Source: Climacteris rufus
Lineage: Eukaryota > Chordata > Aves > Passeriformes > Climacteridae
Length of the DNA: 64,000 nt
Direction: 5' to 3'
Assembly: GCA_013398175.1 (NCBI GenBank)
Contig: VZRZ01007881.1
Location: 40,155 to 104,154, forward strand
Of this stretch, positions 33,960-43,100 are shown piece by piece (position 1 is the first letter of the stretch; the number at the start of each line of letters is the position of its first letter). Both the position numbers and the translations under genes were made by a program. The notes beneath the pieces were generated by a model. That model did no database searches. It was not told where the DNA came from and saw nothing but the letters and a program-made list of their open reading frames with translations.

Positions 33960-36467
33960 GCGGCCGCGCCCCCCGCGCCGGCCCAGCACCCCCCGCAGTG
34001 CGTGTTACCTCCGGCCGCCGCCGCCGCCGCTTCCTCCACGGCGGCGGGCGAGCCCCCGGCGCCTCCGCCCCCGCAAGACGTGACTTTCAAGAAAGAGCCG
34101 GCGGGGGCTTTCCCCTCCGCGCCCTCCTCGCAGAGGAGCCCCTGGGGCTTTCTGCAGTCCCTGGTGAGCATCAAGCAAGAGAAGCCCAGCGAGCAGGAGG
34201 AGGAGGAGCAGCAGCAGCCGCAGCACCATCACCACTACGGGGGGCTTTTCGGGGGAGCGGCGGAGGAGAGACCCCCCGGCCTGGGCAGCGGCGAAGGAAC
34301 CGGCCAGAGTGTGATCCAGGACCTCAGCCTTCTACACCACCTGCACCAGCATCCCCACCGCGACCTGCTGCTGACTGGCAGAGGCGAGGGCGCTCCAGGG
34401 AGCGCGGGTGAGCCAAAGCACGACGCCCAGGTCAAGAAGGCAAAGAGGCCAAAGCCAGAAACTCAGGGAATCAAAGCCAAGCGGAAGCCAAGCGCTTCAT
34501 CCAAACCCCCCCTGGTGGGAGATGGGGAAGGTGCCGTCGCGTCCCCCAGCCAGAAACCTCACGTCTGCGAACACTGCAGTGCTGCCTTCAGGAGCTCCTA
34601 TCATTTGCGCAGGCACGTGCTCATCCACACTGGGGAGAGGCCTTTCCAGTGCAGCCAGTGCAGCATGGGCTTCATCCAGAAGTACTTGCTGCAGAGACAC
34701 GAGAAGATCCACAGTAGGGAGAAGCCTTTTGGGTGCGACCAGTGCAGTATGAAGTTCATCCAGAAGTACCACATGGAAAGACACAAGAGGACGCATAGTG
34801 GAGAAAAGCCATACAAATGTGACACTTGTCAGCAGTATTTTTCAAGGACTGATAGACTGTTGAAGCACAGAAGAACATGTGGTGAAGCCATAGGTAAAGC
34901 AGGGGCTGGAATGGAGCCTGGATCATCAAATAGCATGGGTAGCTTGGCTGCGTTATCTCAGGGAAATACAAGTTCCTCAAGGAGAAAAAGTAAAACAAAA
35001 AATACATCCACTGAAAACAAAGGAAACAAGTGTAGCAGCAAAATAGCTGAATCTCAAGTTACAAGTAATGTGGCCATGCCAAGTTATGCAGTTGATATTC
35101 CTATTGTGTCTTCCAGTGGTGGTCTAGTTGGCACAGGTGTAGAAGAACTTCAGAAAAAGGTGCCAAAATTGGTCTTGAAAAAAGCAAGCAGAAAACAGGC
35201 AGACAAAAATTACCTTAATTTTGTATCACCACTGCCAGATATTTTGGGGCAAAAACCACTGTCTGGAAAACAGAGTGGCTCTCTAGGCCTAGTAGCCAGT
35301 ACCGGTGTAGAATCTATTGGCCTTCTCCAAAGTACAGGCGGTAAACCGGGTCAAATAAGTAGCAATTATGATGATGCCATGCAGTTTTCAAAGAAAAGAA
35401 GATACTTACAAACTGCAAGCAGTAACAGTGCCTTTTCACTTAATGTCGGACACATGACTTCCCAGCAGTCCGTCATCCAGTCTCCAGGTGTTAGCGTTAT
35501 GGATAACGAAGCTCCTTTATCTCTTATTGATTCAGCATCTCTAAATAGTGAAATAAAGTCTTGCCATGACAAGTCTGGGATTCCTGATGAAGTCTTACAG
35601 AGCCTTTTGGACCAGTACTCTCACAAATCAGAAGGCCAGAAGGAAGATCCTTTCAGTATAACTGAACAGCGTGTGGACTTGCACACCTCAGGAGAACATT
35701 CAGAGATGGTTCAGGAAGAAAACTTGAGCCCTAACTCTCAAACAGTTTCAAATGATAAGGCAAGCATGTTGCAAGAATACTCAAAATACCTCCAACAAGC
35801 CTTTGAAAGAACAACCAATAGCACTGGTTTTGCTTTTGGACCCAGTTTCCAGTTTGTTAGCTTGTCTTCAACTCTCCATAACCACACTCTGTTTCCAGAC
35901 AAACAGATATACACTACATCTCCACTTGAGTGTGGCTTTAGCCAATCCGTTACCTCAGTATTGCCAACTGCGTTGCCAAAACCTCCATTTGGGATGTTGC
36001 TTGGATCTCAGCCAGGCTTTTATTTGTCTGCTTTGGAGGCTTCGCATCAACAGTTGACTCCTTCTCAAGAGCTGGATGATCTCATCGATCCGCAGAAAAA
36101 CTTAGAGACTTCATCTAACTACCAGTCAACATCTCAGAAACTGACTGGCCAGAAGGAACAGAAAAACTTAGAATCCTCAACGAGCTTTCAGATCCCATCT
36201 CAGGAGTTAACCAGCCAGATAGATCCTCAGAAGGACATAGAGCCTAGAGCAACCTACCAGATCGAGAACTTTGCACAAGCGTTTGGTTCTCAGTTCAAGT
36301 CGGGCAGCAGGGTGCCAATGACTTTTATCACTAACTCTAATGGAGAAGTGGACCATAGAGTAAGGACTTCAGTGTCAGATTTCTCAGGGTATACAAATAT
36401 GATGTCTGATGTAAGTGAGCCATGTAGTACACGAGTAAAAACCCCAACCAGCCAGAGTTACAGGTAA
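33960..36467 (+). CDS. ZNF281: Zinc finger protein 281 (5'-partial)
   Basis: ZNF281 (ZBP-99) is a nuclear Krueppel-type factor that binds GC-rich promoter elements and regulates pluripotency, epithelial-mesenchymal transition and DNA-damage genes; ZNF148 is its paralogue. The visible 835 codons end at TAA 36465-36467. Numbering from the first visible residue, there are two SUMO-type sites (FKKE 43-46, IKQE 71-74), an acidic run, a short Gln run and HHHH, then basic clusters (KKAKRPK, KAKRK) likely to be nuclear-localisation signals. Four fingers follow with conserved TGER/SREK/SGEK linkers: C203-C206-H219-H223, C231-C234-H247-H251, C259-C262-H275-H279 and C287-C290-H303-C307, the last being C2HC. 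The long C-terminal part ends SQSYR, as in the human protein, and carries a threefold 22-23-residue repeat (36063-36266). Human fingers begin near residue 260, so about 60 residues are missing in the gap. No frameshift is seen. The stop codon lies inside a strong splice donor. Confidence 0.98.
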   Translation, partial: AAAPPAPAQHPPQCVLPPAAAAAASSTAAGEPPAPPPPQDVTFKKEPAGAFPSAPSSQRSPWGFLQSLVSIKQEKPSEQEEEEQQQPQHHHHYGGLFGGAAEERPPGLGSGEGTGQSVIQDLSLLHHLHQHPHRDLLLTGRGEGAPGSAGEPKHDAQVKKAKRPKPETQGIKAKRKPSASSKPPLVGDGEGAVASPSQKPHVCEHCSAAFRSSYHLRRHVLIHTGERPFQCSQCSMGFIQKYLLQRHEKIHSREKPFGCDQCSMKFIQKYHMERHKRTHSGEKPYKCDTCQQYFSRTDRLLKHRRTCGEAIGKAGAGMEPGSSNSMGSLAALSQGNTSSSRRKSKTKNTSTENKGNKCSSKIAESQVTSNVAMPSYAVDIPIVSSSGGLVGTGVEELQKKVPKLVLKKASRKQADKNYLNFVSPLPDILGQKPLSGKQSGSLGLVASTGVESIGLLQSTGGKPGQISSNYDDAMQFSKKRRYLQTASSNSAFSLNVGHMTSQQSVIQSPGVSVMDNEAPLSLIDSASLNSEIKSCHDKSGIPDEVLQSLLDQYSHKSEGQKEDPFSITEQRVDLHTSGEHSEMVQEENLSPNSQTVSNDKASMLQEYSKYLQQAFERTTNSTGFAFGPSFQFVSLSSTLHNHTLFPDKQIYTTSPLECGFSQSVTSVLPTALPKPPFGMLLGSQPGFYLSALEASHQQLTPSQELDDLIDPQKNLETSSNYQSTSQKLTGQKEQKNLESSTSFQIPSQELTSQIDPQKDIEPRATYQIENFAQAFGSQFKSGSRVPMTFITNSNGEVDHRVRTSVSDFSGYTNMMSDVSEPCSTRVKTPTSQSYR
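36063..36266 (+). repeat. ZNF281: Threefold 22-23-residue repeat within ZNF281
   Basis: Three successive units begin SQELDDLIDPQKNLE, SQKLTGQKEQKNLE and SQELTSQIDPQKDIE (36063, 36132 and 36198), each followed by a Ser/Thr/Gln-rich spacer. The same pattern is present in mammalian ZNF281, so the duplication is old. Its function is not known to me; it looks like a disordered interaction segment. Confidence 0.75.
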
Positions 36468-36525
36468 GGTCCTGACTGTGACCAGGCTGTGGGGTCTTCT
36501 TAATGTAATTTGTTTTACTTTGACA

Positions 36526-36534
36526 ACACTGCCA
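36526..36534 (+). promoter_or_regulatory. miR-34 family target site
   Basis: ACACTGCCA is the complement of the miR-34a/c seed region including its first base. ZNF281 is a published direct target of miR-34a in mammals, within a p53/SNAIL regulatory circuit. The site lies 58 bases after the stop codon. Conservation and use in this species are inferred. Confidence 0.7.
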
Positions 36535-37467
36535 TTGGAATGTTTCTACACGGTCCTATTAAGAATAATGTAACATGCCCTTTCAATGCAACTTTTCATA
36601 TTTAGTTTATTTTGTTAGTGTGATTTTTTTAGCTCTGTTTATTATGGTTTTTAATCAAAAATCAATAGTTTTAAAATAGTGTTTTTGTTCGAGTGACAGT
36701 GTTTAGCAATCAAATTTACATTATGTAGATTGTCAGGGAATAGCCCAAAAGTTTAAAATGCAAAAAATTAACTTTGTTCCTAGGACTAAGGTTTATTCTA
36801 ATTGCTTTACTCTCAGGAAAGTGTAATGAAGCATGGGAATTCTATGCACCGCTAAGTGTATTGGAACTTCCAATTTACAGATGATGACAAATATATCTCA
36901 GCTTTTTGAGGAAGGGATCTATGACATTTCAAATTGCTGTCTCTTACGTCGGCTGATCTGAAAGAATTTTGCTACCTAAATCTTGTTTTTAAAGTACTCC
37001 TGTTCTTCCAGGTGATGCTCATTCCAGGCAGGTGGAGCAAATATTCTTGGGTCTGTACGATGAGCCCAGCATGGTAGCTTTAATCTGAACAGTAATGTCC
37101 CCAGAACTTCTGTGTAAGACTGTAATTCCGTAAAGAGATTCTGTTGACACAAACCGTGAGAACAAAAGGTGTGCAGCTGGTTCACAGCATTAGAACCCCA
37201 ACTTGAAACCACAGTCGTAAGCCAGATAGGTTTTTGGGATACATTATTTATTACACATGGTTCAAAAAAGTCCATCTCCTGCTCTTCCCCTTTTCCACAT
37301 TCTTTTAGTCTAAAGGGTTCCCTCTATTTTATTGTGTTCCTGGTTCCTCTGGACTTGATCTTGGTCGTCCCCCTGCCCTTTTTCCCTACTCACTCTCTCA
37401 CCCCAACTTAATAGCTAGCATTTAAAAAGATTTACATTCCAGAAAGTGCACATCTTATGATGTACTT

Positions 37468-37489
37468 TCTGATGTCTTATGACATCAGA
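37468..37489 (+). other. Hairpin in the ZNF281 3' UTR
   Basis: TCTGATGTC and GACATCAGA are perfectly complementary 9-base arms around a TTAT loop. AGAAAGT (37441-37447) and ACTTTCT (37464-37470) can form a competing outer pairing that overlaps the left arm. Confidence 0.6.
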
Positions 37490-38183
37490 TGATGAACAGT
37501 GAACACCCACAAGTTTTAGAACTCTGTCGGTTTCCATGTACGATAAGAAATAATATACTCCCAATTGTACATAGTAAGGCCCCTGTCCTGCATCAGGATC
37601 AGCTAACATGGACCCCTGTGCCCAGCAGTGTCCCAGTGGTGTCACTGGAGCTCTTTACGGAGAGAGGGGCTTGCAGCAGTTCATCGTGGCAGGCTTTTAG
37701 GGCCTAAGGCTGCAATTCCATCAAAGGATTCTGGTGATGGCATCAACTACAAAAGTAGAACTTGAGTGGCTTGTTAATATCAACAGAACTTTTCTTTGGA
37801 ATTATTGCCTTACTTTATGTATATTTTGTGGTACATTATTTATTATATGTGAATCCTGATTAATGCCTGTGGAGCCATGGAAACCTGCTAGAAATACTGG
37901 TGGCCATTCAAAGCTGCTGAAACGCAGTGGCACTGCTCTAAACCACTTTTTGCAAATGTATTTTTTGATTAGTTTTTTAATGTCATTTTGGTGATGTTTA
38001 TGATGATGGTTTTTTATGTACTCTTGGTGATGTTTCAGTCTTATGTACTTTTCTGTTGTCAGGAAGGTACCAGTGGTTGTTTGCAGTCTTATTGTGTAAT
38101 CAGCCTATTACAGGCTTCCATGTATTATAAAGTTATTAACATTGTGCAAGTGTAAAACACTTCTGTTATGAAAGTGGTGTATT

Positions 38184-38189
38184 ATTAAA
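38184..38189 (+). terminator. ZNF281: Proximal poly(A) signal ATTAAA
   Basis: ATTAAA, the commonest variant signal, lies about 1.7 kb after the ZNF281 stop codon. A T/G-rich tract (CTCCTGTTGTCC) follows within 40 bases, as expected for a cleavage region. Confidence 0.55.
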
Positions 38190-38581
38190 GGAATTGTTAA
38201 AAAATCCTGGGTAATTTCTCCTGTTGTCCCTCACCACTATGAATTGAAACCTGAGCCCACTCGTGATCTCTTTTGCTAGTAAACTGTCTTTTTTTTTGCC
38301 CTCACTAATCTAGAGTTTGTTCTCATAGAATCTGTGTAACTCCGTTAACTTTTTATTTATACTTGATTCTGTATTTCACGATATTTCAGTTTAAATAAGC
38401 AAACAATAACTGTTCTCTAAACACAGAACCCAGCCTGTTATCAGGGATGGAATAGTCCGTAACCACTGTGTTGACTTTTTTAGTACCTTTTCTTTTGTTT
38501 TACAGAGGCTATAATTTACATTCTTTATATTGTGTGTAGTAGAAGTTGCATATGTATTGTTCTGGCTGTTTGCTTTAACTT

Positions 38582-38587
38582 AATAAA
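38582..38587 (+). terminator. ZNF281: Distal poly(A) signal AATAAA
   Basis: This canonical hexamer lies about 2.1 kb after the ZNF281 stop codon, preceded by T/G-rich sequence (TATTGTTCTGGCTGTTTG). It is probably an alternative or main 3' end. Which of the two signals is used cannot be told from sequence. Confidence 0.55.
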
Positions 38588-38610
38588 ACCCATTATTCAC
38601 AAAATCATTA

Positions 38611-40162
38611 AGGTATCACTTCTATTATCCAGTCATGCTTTTGAGATCCAGTTAAGGAAATGATAGGAGATTAAATTTTGAGAAGGAATAATACAGCTTA
38701 CTGGCATGTTTTCAGTTTCTTTTCTGCAGTTTTCTTTTGAGTCAAATAATCTGAACGTGCTCTTTGAGAAACCAGGGCTCTATCACATATCTTTAGCTTA
38801 GCAAAACATAACAAATTTCCTTAAGTTAAAAAGTTTATACAGCCTAATTTTTTCAAGTCTGTGGTTTTGGTAAAAAATACCCAAATTGCATATTGTTAAC
38901 TTCAAAGACTTTTTATAATTGCTGGAAATGCAGAATGACACATACATAATATAATTTAATTCAAGGTAAAGATTGTAGAAAGTCGTCTATTTGCTTTTTT
39001 TATTTTTTTTTTTGGTTGTGGTTTCCCCCTCACCCTCCTATTAACTCCATTATAAGAAAAGCCCTGTAAAAATAGTGCTATAGCAAAATACTTTAAAAGC
39101 ATTTTAGGTAATCTGAAGATACCTTGTGGATTTACTTAATGTGTATTTTTCTTCAGCTTTGCATGTGAATTTGAATCAAGGCAATGACATGGATGACAAA
39201 AGTCCTTGCCATGCTGAAAAACAAGGACAAAAACTTTACAAAGTAAATAGGGAATATGCTCAATGTCTAATAATCAGAACATTGCTAGGAATCATTAAAA
39301 ATATAACAGGGAGATGTGATGGGATTTTGTATGTTTTTTGCACAGTTTAGTCATTCAAAAATGTTTCTCAATAGAATCTAATATGGAGTTCAATTTTTCT
39401 ATAAATAATGAAGGTAAGGATATGTTAAAATTGCATGGACATCAGGCTATGGCTTCACCTGCTGCATAGTAGAAAACTAGATAGTAAGTAGTAGTTAACC
39501 CACATGAACTAAAGCTTTATTTAGGGATGTGTCAGTGAGAGAAGAAAAAGGGAAAGCAAAATGGCTCTTGCATTCTTTTCCACTTTATTTCAAGGTTTAG
39601 TTTGTTGTTTTTAAAGGAATTACGGGGGCAATGATAACCTGGTTCCTACCACTAACAGGTGAATAAGGAAGAATTGATATATGTAATGATAGAATCTTGT
39701 GCATAAATTGTTACACTTCTTCTTATAGTAGTTCACAAAGCATTACTGCCTTGGAACAAGGGCATTATGGTACCTTGGATTGTGATGGCATCTCTGTCCC
39801 AAACCACTGAAAGTGCATGTCTGACCCACCCAGTTGCATATGACCTAGAAGAGCAAACTAAAATTTGTTGTAGTTCCTAAATTACTTCAATTGGACACAG
39901 ACTTTGTGGGTGAAATGTTCCAGTAAGAAACTGAAATGAAAGGAGAATGAAAAAAAAGTGAAAGCGGAATGGTGTGAAGGGTATTTGCCATTACAACTTG
40001 ATGGACTACTGATGAAGAAAAGCTACTTGATGCCTCATAGAGACCTTGAGAAGATACTGGAATAATTCAGTGTATTCTATTAGTGGTTTTTTTTGCTCTT
40101 CCAACTGTTTGGTCTTCCCTGCACCCCTACTATTACATGCTGATAACATTGTATTTGTCTGA
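38611..40162. other. AT-rich DNA between ZNF281 and the candidate downstream exons
   Basis: Two further exon-like segments occur: 39157-39242 (acceptor TTTTTCTTCAG|, donor TACAAA|GTAAAT, open frame LHVNLNQGNDMDDK...) and 39375-39413 (donor GAAG|GTAAGG). Their phases do not fit the ZNF281 donor or the exon at 40198, so I leave them unassigned. Confidence 0.35.
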
Positions 40163-43100
40163 ATGATGCTTCTGCTGTTTTTTTCCTCACCAACTAGAAA
40201 TCAGTCTTGTTCATGTGAATTTGCTGTTGGGGCTGTGGAAGTGTTTGTTATACCTGAGAAGATACGTGAGAGAATGTAAGTTACAAACTTGATGTTCTAG
40301 TGGTGGAAGGTCACTTTAATGTGAAAGAGCCTGTTTAGAGCCTCCACTGACTACCAGGTTTAAACATTTGAGCTGTCATTTTCCAGTCTCTGTCTCATGC
40401 TCTATGCACTGCCTTTCTCTAGGAAACTTCTGCAAAAATTGCTCATGTATTTCCTAAAATTCGATTAAGGAAGAAAACTTTCTTGTTTCACTGGTGTTTT
40501 TATCCCATGCTTCTTCAAAACCAAATCATCCGCTCCCCAGCTAGGACTTTAGACTAGGTTGATGGATGTCCTTTGTTGAATCAGTGTCTTTGAAACCTGA
40601 TAATGGAGAGTTTTTGAAAATGCTTTTACGTTGAGAGACCTGAAAGGATAATGCATGAGGCTGTTTCAGTCATTTGGTATGTTAGTATGTGGCAGTGCTT
40701 TTTCTAATGTGTTGTATGTGGGTGGATGTGTTGCAAATTGTCAGACTGGAATCTTTTCTTGCTGCTTATATAAACTGCAGTCTTTGCTTCTAATATTATT
40801 CTCAAGTGATTTTTGTGCAATTTTTTTGTTTGTACAAACACTTAGTAAGATATGGTTTACTATTGTGCACATCATTTGGAACATAGGATATATACCCTGC
40901 TTATGAACAAATATAATACACTTTGTTATCTGTGTTGTTTGAAACAAATTTCTTGAGCACCCTCATCCTGCATAGTCCTGCCTCGTTCTCTGAGTGTCGG
41001 CATCCTGTTTGATGTGGATGCAAACAGCAAGGCAGTGTTTGCTCTGCAGAAATTCTCTGTCATCGTGTCATCAGTCTGTAATGTACATTCAGGATGGGGT
41101 GCATTGAGGATTAAACAGGACACTTAGTTCTGGCATTTTTTAAACTTATAATGCTTGATTCATAATCTTTACAGGAATTTAAATGCTTGTGTATAACGTA
41201 CCTAATTTAAGAATATATTTCTTGGATTATTTTATTATACTGTGTTTTACTTGAAATGCATTATAAATAGTCTCTTATTTAGTGCTACAATTATCAGAAC
41301 ATTCTGTGAGCTAATGAGGCATGTAGTGGTCATTATACAGGATCTGCAACAAGCATCAGATATTCTGTAGTAGCTTGTGTGCCACCTTTACTCCTAAAAC
41401 CTGCTTTATCTAAAACTAGATCATTACCATTCAGAATATTCCTGTGGCTTGGTCAGAAGGAACCTTTACTTTGTGCTGCTGGCAAAAGATTTCATTTTGA
41501 TTTTTATCTCAAAGGTCAAAAGGCTGGTTGTTTTTTCATCCGAGATTTCTCCTTACAGTGTGTGCTTCTCTGTGTGTTCATACTCTGTTCCCACTGGATA
41601 GGTTGGAGCCTTGACTGGGACATGATGTGTGCAGGTACTGGCATATGGCCAGAAACTATTCCATGGTGGTAAGACTGGTTCAGTCTGCTCAAAGATGCTG
41701 AACATTTTTTTTTTTTCTGGAGGGGGGAAAAATACTTCACAGGTGGGAATGTTTTTGGGTGCTATTAGAAGTGAGACAAGTGGGAATAAAACTAGGCTGA
41801 GACCTGTTTAGAGTAGAAGTTACAAAGAAATCCATGTGCAATTCTATGAGTGACAAGGTTTAGAATCACTTTAATTTGCTTTCCAGTAATGAGGAAATAT
41901 ACAGATGTGTAATAAAACAGCTTGCATGTTTTGCTGAGGTGCTTTAAATTCTAATGGATAAAATACATCAATGGATCTTCTCACCTCTTAAACAGAACGA
42001 TCTCTAGAATGAAAAATATATAATCTTGGAAGCTGCTCAGTAATATAGAAAATGAGACTAATAAGGAGTAGCTTCTTCAGCTGCAGAGGGCATTCATATT
42101 GTGCTAGCTATCTGCCTGGAATTTGGTCAGGGTGCTGGTAACACATTTACTTGTAGAAGCTCCTGGCCCCATCCTGTCTCAGGGGGCAGAAGGCACTCAC
42201 ACAGTCTTGGCACAGAGGACATGGCCTGCCTTTTGCAGCTGGGCTGTGGGCAGTGGCGGGGAAGTGCGACAGACAGCACAGCCAGCTCTGTTTCTTACAG
42301 CACCGAGGGTTTTTTGAAGGCCTGCCATTTCCAAGTATTGATTCACTTTGTGGAACTGAAATGCAGAGATCTGTGCCAAAAGTCTGCTATCTCAGGTTTG
42401 GCCAGAGGGTTGAATAACCCCAGGGGGTTATTCAACAGTAATCAACGGAGATGTGACACTAAAACTATTCAACCTGTTTAGCTTAAGAAATTTGTGAAAG
42501 GTAGGTCAAATTATATCGTGTTCATGAACTTGGTCCATCAAACCCTGTAACTAAACATGTACACTTGGTAATCTTTGTGTAAAGTTTAGTCCGTGTGACG
42601 TGTAGGTGATTTAAAAGTTTACCTCCTGAGCATTCTTAATTAAAACTTCTTTCCAGTCATTTAATAGTAATTTAAGTCTGGGGATATGACAGTTAAACTA
42701 ATTACTCATCTTGTGTTCTCGGAACTTGGATTTTTTGAGAGATGGCAATAATCTTTGTGCAGAGATACTAAATTTGATTATTAGTTTTGGAGTTGAGGGA
42801 CACAGAGTAAAAATAGTTTCATATTTTGTTTTATGTGTTTTTGGAAATTGTACTTCACACGCTGTCTTGAGTGGATGGCAAAGGGAATAAGACTGCTGAA
42901 ATCATTAGTTTTTACAATTTTTAACACCATATTCTGATGCTTACATGTTTTGTTCTTCTCACAATGAAGCTAAATTAAAATCTCTGAGAAAGAGGTCCCT
43001 CTAATATAGCATAATGAAGTCTTTAAATGGGTACAGTTGTAGGTCATCGTGAATAGGAATGCAGTGACCTTTGTCTTGACAATGAAGCTGACACAAGCTT

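Larger units (their letters stand above)
36468..38610 (+). other. ZNF281: ZNF281 3' UTR
   Basis: About 1.7-2.1 kb of AT-rich sequence follows the stop codon, a length that suits the roughly 2-kb 3' UTR of mammalian ZNF281. It contains a miR-34-type site (36526-36534), a Pumilio element TGTACATA (37566-37573), a repeated TACATTATTTATTA AU-rich element (37240-37253 and 37832-37845) and a hairpin (37468-37489). Short ORFs inside it are not considered coding. Confidence 0.75.

Noticed and set aside
33087..34174. Long reverse-strand ORFs over the ZNF281 island
   Set aside because: They are shadows of GC-rich DNA and the N run.
34005..34825. Reverse-strand ORFs over the N-terminal region and zinc fingers
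   Set aside because: Antisense shadows of the strongly conserved ZNF281 coding frame.
39157..39413. Two exon-like segments just after the ZNF281 3' UTR
   Set aside because: Good splice-like ends, but their phases fit neither the ZNF281 donor nor the exon at 40198.
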